The notes under the pieces were generated by a model. That model made no database searches. It worked only from the letters and a program-made list of their open reading frames with translations, and was not told the DNA's origin. The position numbers and the translations under genes are program-made. A stretch of DNA of 59,884 nt from Pseudomonas monteilii NBRC 103158 = DSM 14164 (GTDB lineage Bacteria; Pseudomonadota; Gammaproteobacteria; Pseudomonadales; Pseudomonadaceae): NCBI RefSeq assembly GCF_000730605.1, contig NZ_BBIS01000053.1:1-59884 (forward strand), in the 5' to 3' direction. Of the stretch, positions 52,930 to 59,884 are shown piece after piece. Each line of letters begins with the position of its first letter. Position 1 is the stretch's first letter.

Positions 52930-53205
52930 ATGCGACAGAAAATTATCGAAATCCATAGCATTTCATCGGTTCAGGACTGGTATTTCGACTTGGACAGTGG
53001 AAATGACCCGAACGATTATGAGGGAATTGTCTGCTTGGCGTTAGTCACCACTATGGATCTCGACGATGAAGACCATAGGATAGAAAAGAAAATTGTCCCG
53101 GTAGAATCACAAGACTTTTATGCTTTTCGAGTCGGAGAGATTTACCAACTAAAATGTGAGGCTCTGGTCAGAGGAAATCACATTCGAATGCGCAATCCAA
53201 AATGA
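52930..53205 (+). CDS. Small protein of unknown function, first of three
   Basis: 91 residues, acidic and without membrane segments (MRQKIIEIHSISSVQDWYFD..DEDHRIEKKIVPVESQDFYA). AGCAAAGG stands immediately before the ATG. No family recognised. The stop overlaps the next start (ATGA), so the two are co-translated. AT-rich codon use unlike the catabolic genes points to horizontal origin. Confidence 0.65.
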   Translation: MRQKIIEIHSISSVQDWYFDLDSGNDPNDYEGIVCLALVTTMDLDDEDHRIEKKIVPVESQDFYAFRVGEIYQLKCEALVRGNHIRMRNPK

Positions 53206-53390
53206 TACGCGCTTTGCGCCGTGTTGGTTTGAATACCAATGGCGCATTCCAGAGCAAAATTTTAAGTGCATATGTGAACAGCCTTTGCCAAGATGTTCCC
53301 TCACGGGCTATTATCCCTGATATAGTTAAATTCCAACTTTTGTCTCACCAAGACTTTCGTGCGATGGCAAATAAATTGACAGCCTTGTAG
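53202..53390 (+). CDS. Small protein of unknown function, second of three
   Basis: 62 residues, basic N-terminus (MIRALRRVGLNTNGAFQSKI). The start overlaps the stop of the gene before. Not recognised. The DNA at 53287-53307 (GCCAAGATGTTCCCTCACGG) reappears in similar form at 53779, after the third gene. Confidence 0.5.
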   Translation: MIRALRRVGLNTNGAFQSKILSAYVNSLCQDVPSRAIIPDIVKFQLLSHQDFRAMANKLTAL

Positions 53391-53427
53391 GTTGTGTATA
53401 TGCTTGGGAAAAGAGGAGTGCGTGGCA

Positions 53428-53745
53428 ATGGATAAAGCAAAGGATTATGAAGGCGCAGTCATTCAGATCAATAATTCAATTCGTGAATTAGAAAAGATAA
53501 TTCTATCCGACCGAATCGAAGGGGTTAAAGTCTTAGAGTTTTTCCTTTCTTTCAATCCTGCAATATTTAATCAAGACGATTTGAGCATTAAAATGGATGC
53601 ATGGCGATTTCTTGATGGGCATTGCAAAGCTCATGCACGCCTGATTGTTGAACAAAGCATATCCTTTGATATACCCATCTGGAAAACCTATCGGGAGAAA
53701 ATCCAAAAGGTGATTGACCTTAGAAGAGAAGTTTTCTCGGTCTAA
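53428..53745 (+). CDS. Small helical protein of unknown function, third of three
   Basis: 105 residues, mostly helical by composition (MDKAKDYEGAVIQINNSIRE..WKTYREKIQKVIDLRREVFS). The ATG at 53428 is preferred: AGAGGAG stands nine bases upstream. No family recognised. Probably in one operon with the two genes before it. Accessory or immunity-type functions are conceivable, but nothing in the sequence shows one. Confidence 0.6.
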   Translation: MDKAKDYEGAVIQINNSIRELEKIILSDRIEGVKVLEFFLSFNPAIFNQDDLSIKMDAWRFLDGHCKAHARLIVEQSISFDIPIWKTYREKIQKVIDLRREVFSV

Positions 53746-53805
53746 GCAAAATTATTGGATTAGGAGGGAGAAGGATTCGCCAAGATGCTCCCCTTACGGG
53801 GTTGT

Positions 53806-54054
53806 TTAACCAAAGGCAAAAGCATCATCCTCTCCAGTGTAGAACATCCCTCGGGCCATTTCTGGTGGGATTTCTATTTGCTGTTCAGTTCGTAGCAGGG
53901 TCTGCTGAAAATCAGCCAGTAGTTTAGGCGTAACCAAAACCTTACCTATTGTTATATTCGACCTCCTATGATTATCCCAATGCCATTCTACCAATTTATT
54001 CAACGAAAACTCATGCTTTTTGAAACTGAAGAGTAGATTCTTCGTTTTCACCAC
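53806..54054 (-). CDS. Doubtful small ORF
   Basis: 82 residues from a GTG start (VVKTKNLLFSFKKHEFSLNK..MARGMFYTGEDDAFAFG) with no good RBS. The composition is protein-like. It could be the end of a larger lost gene. Low support. Confidence 0.3.
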   Translation of the reverse strand: MVKTKNLLFSFKKHEFSLNKLVEWHWDNHRRSNITIGKVLVTPKLLADFQQTLLRTEQQIEIPPEMARGMFYTGEDDAFAFG

Positions 54055-54123
54055 CGAGCTACATACGCTGAAGAGTATTTAGGTTTTTACTAAACTGACG
54101 ACCATGAACAAATTTATCAAATA

Positions 54124-54384
54124 CTACGGCAAGGGCAGGAAGACATCAACCTGATAGTAAAAGAGGCATGCACTTACACGGTCTAATTTGAGATCACCAA
54201 GATAGTGCTGATTGGTTATACCACTATAAGAGAGACTTTTACGCTCCCATTCACCAGCGTAACACTCCCAAAAACTATCATTTTCAATACGATAAATATC
54301 AAAGCCCTGCTTTATAGTCAGCCTGGTCTGCATTTCGCTTTTTAGTCCCTTGTTAAGGGTGAGATTGTAGACTTTAAATGTCAT
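54124..54384 (-). CDS. Small hypothetical protein
   Basis: 86 residues starting MTFKVYNLTLNKGLKSEMQT, with a weak RBS (TTAGG). Soluble, aromatic-rich (FWECYAGEWERKSLSYSGIT). Not recognised. AT-rich surroundings; 54385-54570 upstream shows no gene. Confidence 0.4.
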   Translation of the reverse strand: MTFKVYNLTLNKGLKSEMQTRLTIKQGFDIYRIENDSFWECYAGEWERKSLSYSGITNQHYLGDLKLDRVSACLFYYQVDVFLPLP

Positions 54385-54570
54385 GTAATGCCTAATATTG
54401 TTGTTTTTATATCGTAAAACTTAAACTTAAAAAATCAAGAGCAAGACAATGATTTAATGGTCTTTCGGCGCTGGAAATTGCAAGAGCAAAACCATGTCTA
54501 AAAGGCAGATTCAAATAATACTTAAAACCCCCTCACCGCAGTATCCCCTTAGATAACAGGACGAAGTAGT

Positions 54571-55099
54571 TCACCCTACTTGTAACCCCCAAGTTTGCTG
54601 CCTTTGTAACTTCTTACACTTGCAATAAGTCGTTTTGCCTATTCCTAACTTTTCCCATGGCTTAGTTCGGGCATCACTATTCTTCTGTTCACTCGCTCCA
54701 CGCTGCCTGCGCTCCCATATTTTCCTTTCTTTTCCTCGGCGTGCTCTTTCCACTGGATCAATGATAGTAATCATGTGTTGTTGTTCCTCCGGCGTGATAT
54801 TGAAAGCACGTATCAGCGTTGAATTACGGGGAGTGTAGAGTGGCTTATAGCTTTCCCCATTAAACTCGACCTTCTCACCTCTGCAATGCTGACAGACCTT
54901 CTCAAACACGGTTCCAAGCGCCGCTTCTTCCCAATCACCATTGGGGAAGAACCTCTCTGCTACGGCTTTGGCCTCAACCCAAAAGTTCATACTGTTGACC
55001 TGGAAGCTCATACCCATGAAATTGAGTGACCAGAACAGGAACAGCATGCGCTGTCCTTCCTGAACGCCACCACGGAGGCTCGCCAAGGTGCGAAGGTCT
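54571..55099 (-). pseudogene. C-terminal part of an unknown mobile-element protein, cut by IS66
   Basis: The frame is open up to the IS66 end at 55100 and includes VTDLRTLASLRGGVQEGQRM before the first available Met, so the start lay beyond the insertion. Other blocks are KVCQHCRGEKVEFNGESYKP (Cys-x2-Cys-like) and ERARRGKERKIWERRQRG with KPWEKLGIGKTTYCKCKK at the end. Basic tails of this kind occur in replication or mobilisation proteins of integrated elements, but I cannot name the family. The missing N-terminal half is not found on the far side of the IS. Confidence 0.5.
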
Positions 55100-55144
55100 G
55101 TAACCGATCCATGAACCCCACCTACCGCAAGGTGGAAGCCAAGG

Positions 55145-56676
55145 TTACCGTGGCATCTCTGGCGAACAGTTCCATGGCAGCAGCGCTTCGTAGTCTGCTA
55201 CTGACGACGCATGCGGCAGTCGCTCAAGTACGTGGCGCAGCCACGTATAGGACTCTTGGCCGTTGATCTTGGCGGTTTCGACCAAGCTGTAGATCTGCGC
55301 GCTGGCCGTGGCTCCCTTGGGCGTGTCACTGAACAGCCAAGCCTTGCGCCCGATCACAAACGGTTTTATCGCGCGCTCTGCCAGGTTGTTGTCGATTGGC
55401 AAATGGCCCGCTTCGACATACCGTTCCAGGCGGTTCCAATTGTTTGCCAGATAATGCAACGCCTTGCCCAGTACGCTTTGCGGTGTCACTTGCGAGTGCG
55501 TCTTGTCGAGCCAACTTTTCAACTGCTCAAGGATCGGCAGGCTTCGTTCCTGACGACCGATAAATCGATGTTCATCGCTGGCATCCTTGAGGTCGCGTTC
55601 GATGCCATACAGTTTGTTGATCATCGTCAGCTCAACATCGGCGCGACCGGTCTTGCCCTTGGGCTGCACCTTCTGCGCTTCGACGAATTTACGCCGGGCA
55701 TGCGCCATGCACGCCAGTCGTTCAACACCCGGCTGTAGCGCCAACGCGTTGTAGCCAGCGTAATCATCGGTCATCACGTAGCCGCGATAGCCCTCCAGCA
55801 GGCGCAGCAACACCTCCTGCGCGCGACTGGTGGTGTAATCGAACAGCACGACTTGTCGATCAGGCGGGCCACTGGCCTGCACCCACATCCAGGATTGACT
55901 GGTCGGATCACGATCCGGCTCTTTGAGCACCTGCACTCTAGTTTCGTCGCAATGGATCACCGGGCTTTCCAGCAAGCGGTCACGCATCAGGTTCAGCAAT
56001 GGCTGAACGTGTTCGCTGCACTGGATGACCCAGCGGGCCAGGGTTTGCCGGGGAATCTCGATACCATGTCGGCTCAGCACCGTCTCGAAGCGGTGCAACG
56101 GTAGGCCATCGACGTACTTGGTGGTCAGCAACATGGCCAGCACGCTGGGACTGGCCATGCTCTTTTCGATCAATTGCGCCGGCTTGCCAGCGGTGACCGG
56201 CGCAGTTTCGCAACCACGGCAGCCATAGACTTTGCGTACGTGTTTGAGCACACGGATCTGCATCGGCACGATGTCGAGCTGTTCGCTGGTTTGCTCGCCA
56301 ATCACGTGTTTGCGGCAACCACAGGCGCAAGTCAGTTCGTGATCGGGCAAGTCATGAATGACTTCAATACGTGGTAGGTCAGCCGACAGGGGTTTGCGTT
56401 TGCCACGCGGCTCGGTCGGGGCAACAACGTCTTCGTCAGCATCATCAGCGGCAGGTACCCACTGGCTTTCAGGTTCGTTAAACAACGCCAGTTGGGGTGT
56501 GTTGGACTCGACGGTTTGCTCGACTTGCGATTGAACAGTCGGTCGCGCAGCAGCTTGACCTGTTCTTTAAGATCGACGATCTGGCCTTTATCGACCGTGC
56601 GCTCGGCCAACAACTGCGCAAGCAGTTGTTTGAGCGCGGCAGGGTCGTCAGGAAGGTCATCGGGCACTGAAATCAT
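55145..56676 (-). pseudogene. IS66 transposase TnpC split by a one-base frameshift
   Basis: The N-terminal part (MISVPDDLPDDPAALKQLLA..LLRDRLFNRKS) and the main DDE part (PQLALFNEPESQWVPAADDA to CSPEMPR) are in different frames. Where relatives read NRKSEQTVESNTPQ, one G appears to be missing near 56530, turning the frame into NRKSSKPSSPTHPN. The catalytic region (VIHCDETRVQVL, MTDDYAGYNAL, NNLAERAIKPFVIGRKAWLF) is intact. Inactivating unless corrected by slippage or a sequencing error. Confidence 0.82.
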
Positions 56677-56694
56677 GGCCCGGATTATACCGGC

Positions 56695-57054
56695 TCAAGC
56701 GACGAAACGGGGTGTCAAAACCTGATGCGGACGGTTGCGCCAGAGATCGAAACCGTCGAGTAGCCAATTCAGTTCCTGGACGGTCAGAATGATAGCTTCG
56801 TCGGTGGCGTCGGGGGAGGTTTTGAAACGCTCGGCTTCGAGGCGCTTGAGCCAAAGGCAGAAGCCGTTGCGCTCCCAGTACAACACCTTAATGCGGTTGC
56901 GGGCTTTATTGAGGAAGACGAAAAGTACCGGGTCGAACACGGCGACTTTGATATCCAGTTCGACCAGGGCAGTGAGCCCGTCGATGGACTTTCGAAAGTC
57001 CACGGACTTGGGATAGAGGTAGACTTTTTCGACTTTGCTGTCGGGACGCATCAT
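56695..57054 (-). CDS. tnpB: IS66 accessory protein TnpB
   Basis: 119 residues, full length (MMRPDSKVEKVYLYPKSVDF to NRPHQVLTPRFVA). Required with TnpC for IS66 transposition. The motif RKSIDGLTALVE..FVFLNKARNRIKVLYWERNG is standard. Begins 85 bases inside the right end of the element and is followed by tnpC after 18 bases. Confidence 0.9.
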   Translation of the reverse strand: MMRPDSKVEKVYLYPKSVDFRKSIDGLTALVELDIKVAVFDPVLFVFLNKARNRIKVLYWERNGFCLWLKRLEAERFKTSPDATDEAIILTVQELNWLLDGFDLWRNRPHQVLTPRFVA

Positions 57055-57139
57055 GGTGGGCTGGCTCCAGAAAGAAATCGGGAGCGCAGCATCGTGAATC
57101 AGGTGGACGCTTGGAATGTGGGGATGATGGATCCCTTAC

Positions 57140-57263
57140 ATTTGTCCAGCGCCTCGGACTTGTCCGAGGCTTTGGTTTTTAGCCGGATTTGTCCGGCTGG
57201 CCCTGACTTGTTAGGGCCAGCATTTGGCGCTGGATTTGTCCAGCGCCGTCACGCATAGCGTGA
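57140..57263. repeat. Tandem array of hairpins built on a TTGTCC core
   Basis: Stems: U1 GCCTCGGAC/GTCCGAGGC (57151-57170, TT loop); U2 AGCCGGA/TCCGGCT (57181-57198); U3 CTGGCCCTgAC/GTtAGGGCCAG (57197-57220, TT loop, one wobble); U4 GGCGCTGGA/TCCAGCGCC (57226-57247); U5 TCACGC/GCGTGA (57249-57263). At the left, TTTGTCCAGCGCC (57141-57153) repeats the right half of U4, so a unit was cut at its loop by the IS66 end. Not a REP type that I know. Confidence 0.7.
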
Positions 57264-57333
57264 TGGTTGAAAATGCTCATATAGCCCCTATGCAACCCCA
57301 CAGAGATATGGCATAAGGCGGAAATAGGGAATC

Positions 57334-58902
57334 ATGGGTGGTGCGGTGCGCATGAAAAAGCTCGAAAAAAGCACTCTGTGCTATTTAGCTGGATGCCTGA
57401 CAGTTGGAGTGCTGTTCTCATTTGGAGTGACACAGCTTTTATGGTTGGCTAGTGCAGATAACAGGATAGAGTCCCACGCTAAGGTTATTCTCAATCATGC
57501 CGAAATGGTCGCAGGAAACCTTACAGCTGCACTTGATGAGCTAAACAATACCTCTGACGAGTCTTGCGGGCTAACTGACCTAGACACGTTAAAACGAGTT
57601 TTATATGAATATCGCTTTGTAAAAGATGCAGGGCGAATAAAAAACAACACTATTACTTGCTCCGCTATGTGGGGCGTAATCCCTGCTTTCAGGTTGGCTG
57701 GTGAGGGTAGACTTACGAAAAACAATGTTAGGCTGTGGAGTGCAGCTTCAAGCTATTTTCCCGGCGCAATAAAAATTGATGTTTCAGCAAAAGAAAACTC
57801 ATTTGTGGTTACGTCACCCACCGCATTTGCACCTTTTGAATCACCGCCAGCAGAATTAAATGCATTTATTGTCTCTCGTGACGGCAAAACCATCATGCGC
57901 ACGTTCGGCGATTTTCAGCAAGGAAATATCCTAAGCAGCGCATCTGCAAGAGTGTGCTCTGAAAAATACGACATTTGTGTTAGCTCGAACATTCAAGCAA
58001 ATATTTTCAAGGCCAGCAAACCTACTCTTTTCCTGTTTGTCGCATTAACTGGCTGTTCTTTGGGCTTGTTGGCTTTCTATGCTGCCCACCAATATCGTAG
58101 AGTTAGAAACTCACTTTCATATCGTTTAAAATACGCTATTAGAAATGGGCTAATATCAACTACATATCAGCCAATTGTTCATGGCAAGACCGGCAAGGTT
58201 TCCGGGTTCGAAGTTTTGGCGCGCTGGCACGATAAGAAATTCGGATCAGTCCCTCCAAATGTCTTCATCCAAAAAGCGGAAACTCTTGGTTTGCAAGAGA
58301 AGCTGAACAAGCTGATTGTTAATAGGGCTTTGGAAGAGTGTTCGAGAGGCCTGGCTTGCCATCCGGGAGTATATTTGAGTTTTAACATTGAAACCAAGGA
58401 CCTGCTGGATGGCGGTCTAATTCGACACATATCAGATACAGCAAGAAGTCACGGCGTATCAGCTAGCCAGATTGCAATTGAAATTCTTGAAGGGGCAACG
58501 GCTGAAATTAGCCAGGTCGAACAAAAAATTGAGTCCATTCGAGCTTCTGGTTATAAAGTATTAATTGACGATTTCGGCTCAGGATATTCAAGTCTATCCT
58601 ATCTGGCCGGGCTCAATGTTGATATTATAAAAATTGACAAGTCGTTCTCAAAAGCTGCTGGAACAGACTCTCCGGCAGCAGTAGTGCTGCAAAAGATTCA
58701 TGAAATAGCAAAAGCTTTAAACGCAAAAATAATTTTTGAGGGCGTGGAGACGGAAGCTCAGAAAAAAGCAATTCTTGATTTCTGTCCTGATGCACTTGTT
58801 CAAGGATGGCTATTCAGCAAGGCATTGCCAATTAGCGAACTTACTGAAAAAGTCAGATCGCAAAGAGCTAGGGGTGAAGCGATGAATTTTGCACATGAAT
58901 AA
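57334..58902 (+). CDS. Membrane c-di-GMP phosphodiesterase with periplasmic CSS domain and EAL domain
   Basis: 522 residues. TM1 (~17-40), a periplasmic domain (~40-230) with conserved Cys (DESCGLTDL, ITCSAMWG, plus two later Cys), TM2 (LFLFVALTGCSLGLLAFYAA) and a C-terminal EAL domain (~265-510). The EAL motif is EVL (SGFEVLARW), and the catalytic blocks FNIET, EILEGAT, DDFGSGYSSLSYL, KIDKSF, EGVETEAQ and QGWLFSKAL are present, so it should hydrolyse c-di-GMP. CSS-type enzymes are controlled by periplasmic thiol redox state. AT-rich compared with the catabolic genes. It lies alone between two IS66 elements in opposite orientation. An internal ATG at 57352 is an alternative start. Confidence 0.88.
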   Translation: MGGAVRMKKLEKSTLCYLAGCLTVGVLFSFGVTQLLWLASADNRIESHAKVILNHAEMVAGNLTAALDELNNTSDESCGLTDLDTLKRVLYEYRFVKDAGRIKNNTITCSAMWGVIPAFRLAGEGRLTKNNVRLWSAASSYFPGAIKIDVSAKENSFVVTSPTAFAPFESPPAELNAFIVSRDGKTIMRTFGDFQQGNILSSASARVCSEKYDICVSSNIQANIFKASKPTLFLFVALTGCSLGLLAFYAAHQYRRVRNSLSYRLKYAIRNGLISTTYQPIVHGKTGKVSGFEVLARWHDKKFGSVPPNVFIQKAETLGLQEKLNKLIVNRALEECSRGLACHPGVYLSFNIETKDLLDGGLIRHISDTARSHGVSASQIAIEILEGATAEISQVEQKIESIRASGYKVLIDDFGSGYSSLSYLAGLNVDIIKIDKSFSKAAGTDSPAAVVLQKIHEIAKALNAKIIFEGVETEAQKKAILDFCPDALVQGWLFSKALPISELTEKVRSQRARGEAMNFAHE

Positions 58903-58905
58903 ATT

Positions 58906-59505
58906 TTATATTAGCCCTAAAAGGTGCCCAATCTTTGATTGGGTGCGTTTTAGGGCTGGTAGCGATTTAGAGATGGGGCTTCTTTTCGGCAGTGTATCCA
59001 TTCGGGGTGAAACTGATGCGGTCAATGTGCTCATCAGCCAAGTGAACATCCATGATGAAATGTTTTTCTTAGTAGGCGTTATAGTAATTCTTACGTTTTG
59101 ACCGATTAGGAAATTATTTACTCGCATTCGCCCATGCTCGTTCAAAAGGAGCTTGTAAATTCCCATAACGTTAAGCATGGATTTACTGGCCAGATGCAGC
59201 GAACTAATTCTTAGGCTAATCTCATTATGCTTTGCTTTAAGCTGATCCAAGTCGTGAGCTACTTCCTCAATTTTGCTTAGAATGTATTTTTTGGCCGTTT
59301 CCGAGGCATTAGTAAGAATGTCGAAATTGCTTGCTAACGATTTTTCCTGTTGAAGAATTTTTCCAGCTAGCTCTTGCCTTTCATTTTCCAGCGACTTAAT
59401 ATCCTTAGGCTTTGGTATTATTCTGTGAAATGGGATAAGGGATTGGTAGGCAAGGAATATTTCCTCTATTCGTGCATATCTATATCTGACGCCTTTTCAT
59501 GGTGA
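58906..59505 (-). pseudogene. Partial coiled-coil protein, start lost
   Basis: The minus-strand frame is open from a stop at about 59513 and contains no normal start codon early on. It reads IEEIFLAYQSLIPFHRIIPK, a long charged helix (LENERQELAGKILQQEKSLA..SKIEEVAHDLDQLKAKHNEI) and YKLLLNEHGRMRVNNFLIGQ. Coiled coil is likely. Its last codons overlap the EAL gene's terminator hairpin. It begins next to the second IS66 end, so it was probably truncated there. Family unknown. Confidence 0.4.
58913..58957. terminator. Long stem-loop after the EAL gene
   Basis: Outer stem AGCCCTAAAA / TTTTAGGGCT and inner stem CCCAATC / GATTGGG around a TTT loop, joined by wobbles and one mismatch, 10 bases after the EAL stop codon. 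The T-run inside the closing arm would suit termination on either strand. Confidence 0.75.
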
Positions 59506-59531
59506 TGCATACGTGCAGCGCCCAGCCAATG

Positions 59532-59884
59532 GTAAGTGCTCCATGAACCCCACATTCAAAGCGCTTACCTGATGCCCGATGCTGTACTCCCGATTTCCTT
59601 CTGGAGCCAGCCCTGCATGATGCGCCCCGACAGCAAAGTCGAAAAAGTCTACCTCTACCCCAAGCCTGTGGACTTTCGAAAGTCCATCGACGGCCTTACT
59701 GCCTTGGTAGAACTGGATATCAAAGTCGCCGTGTTCGACCCCGTGCTCTTCGTCTTCCTCAACAAGGCGCGTAATCGGATCAAAGTGTTGTACTGGGAGC
59801 GCAACGGCTTCTGCCTCTGGCTCAAGCGCCTGGAAGCCGAGCGCTTCAAAATGTCGCCTGAGCCCAGCGACGAAGCGATTGTCC
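59532..59884 (+). mobile_element. Second IS66-family element, left part (runs off window)
   Basis: Begins with GTAAGTGCTCCATGAACCCC at 59532, like the ends of the element at 55100, and has the same leader before tnpB. It is related to but not identical with the first copy. Orientation is opposite, so the tnpB-proximal ends of both elements face each other across the EAL gene. Confidence 0.82.
59617..59884 (+). CDS. tnpB: IS66 TnpB of the second element (partial at window end)
   Basis: 89 codons of TnpB (MMRPDSKVEKVYLYPKPVDF to SDEAIV), nearly the same protein as the copy at 56695 with a few changes (PKPVDF for PKSVDF, KMSPEPSDE for KTSPDATDE). It continues beyond the window. Confidence 0.88.
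   Translation, partial: MMRPDSKVEKVYLYPKPVDFRKSIDGLTALVELDIKVAVFDPVLFVFLNKARNRIKVLYWERNGFCLWLKRLEAERFKMSPEPSDEAIV

Larger units (their letters stand above)
55100..57139 (-). mobile_element. IS66-family insertion sequence (tnpB, tnpC; no tnpA)
   Basis: The terminal repeats are GTAACCGATCCATGAACCCC (from 55100) and, read inward from 57139, GTAAGGGATCCATCATCCCC. They agree at most positions and have the GTAA ends of IS66. About 2.04 kb with genes running leftward. The flanking 8-mers differ (GAAGGTCT left, ATTTGTCC right), so there is no target duplication. The right end falls in the loop of a hairpin unit of the array at 57140. No tnpA was seen; 85 bases separate tnpB from the end. Confidence 0.85.

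Noticed and set aside
55092..57147. Target duplication around IS66
   Set aside because: Flanking 8-mers GAAGGTCT and ATTTGTCC do not match.
57197..57220. Hairpin U3 (GTTAGGGCC right arm) as an integron attC site
   Set aside because: The arms resemble the core site only in part (GTTAGGG instead of GTTRRRY), no integron integrase is visible, and the units contain no cassette genes between them.
1..59884. tRNA genes, rRNA genes and CRISPR arrays
   Set aside because: None could be supported by reading both strands; the only regular repeats are the hairpin units described, which have no spacer-repeat periodicity.

Overview
The window looks like accessory DNA from a Pseudomonas of the P. putida type. 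The core genes are GC-rich. Several proteins are close by eye to remembered P. putida families (4-cresol dehydrogenase, creatinase, creatininase, OprD porins), and the regulators are of Pseudomonas style (XylR/NtrC, AraC, GlxA, PucR). It reads as a mosaic of small-molecule catabolic modules separated by insertion-sequence wreckage, with the C-terminal part of a P4-type tyrosine integrase at the left edge. No tRNA, rRNA or CRISPR array was seen. All calls were made by reading; no database search was possible.

Layout. 1-3.1 kb: integrase end, IS3 and IS30 scraps, an IS256 element with a stop inside its transposase, a helicase scrap and a broken hldD. 3.2-9.8 kb: secreted arylsulfatase, divergent from an octaheme/HEAT/TPR cytochrome, then an AraC regulator and an OprD porin. 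9.9-16.7 kb: a p-cresol (or 4-alkylphenol/eugenol) oxidation module. It has a XylR/DmpR-type activator (pchR-like), a good sigma-54 promoter with two candidate upstream activator palindromes, and aldehyde dehydrogenase - cytochrome c - Tat-exported protein of unknown role - VAO-type flavoprotein (pchACXF order), then a second cytochrome c. 16.7-24.7 kb: a BCCT transporter, then LysR / MHS transporter / M20 amidohydrolase / OprD, probably for uptake and hydrolysis of an amide-linked compound. 24.7-27.4 kb: decayed quinone reductase and TauD genes, a deleted IS5 transposase, and two hairpin repeats.

27.4-37.2 kb: antR and antABC (anthranilate 1,2-dioxygenase), followed by an arylformamidase-like hydrolase. 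Facing them on the other strand are cupin, metallo-beta-lactamase-fold protein, MFS carrier and OprD porin. I read this as an unassigned route that imports a compound, opens it to an N-acyl- or N-formyl-anthranilate, hydrolyses that to anthranilate and converts it to catechol. This is the best candidate here for an undescribed pathway. 37.4-38.5 kb: two DUF202 membrane proteins and IS scraps.

38.5-51.1 kb: a creatinine/creatine island. Creatininase, an APC permease and a GlxA-type regulator run rightward. Creatinase, a CynX-type MFS carrier, a spermidine/putrescine-type ABC importer and a GlxA-domain stub run leftward. A symmetrical pair of palindromes lies in the divergent promoter, and a PucR-type regulator follows. 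51.6-52.4 kb: GH79-like and LysR fragments. 52.4-55.1 kb: AT-rich DNA with small unknown genes and a fragment cut by IS66. 55.1-59.9 kb: an IS66 element with a frameshifted tnpC, a tandem array of hairpins, a CSS/EAL c-di-GMP phosphodiesterase, and the start of a second, oppositely oriented IS66.

Many leaders carry A-rich AAnAAnAA motifs of the kind bound by Hfq/Crc, so carbon catabolite repression of several modules is likely.
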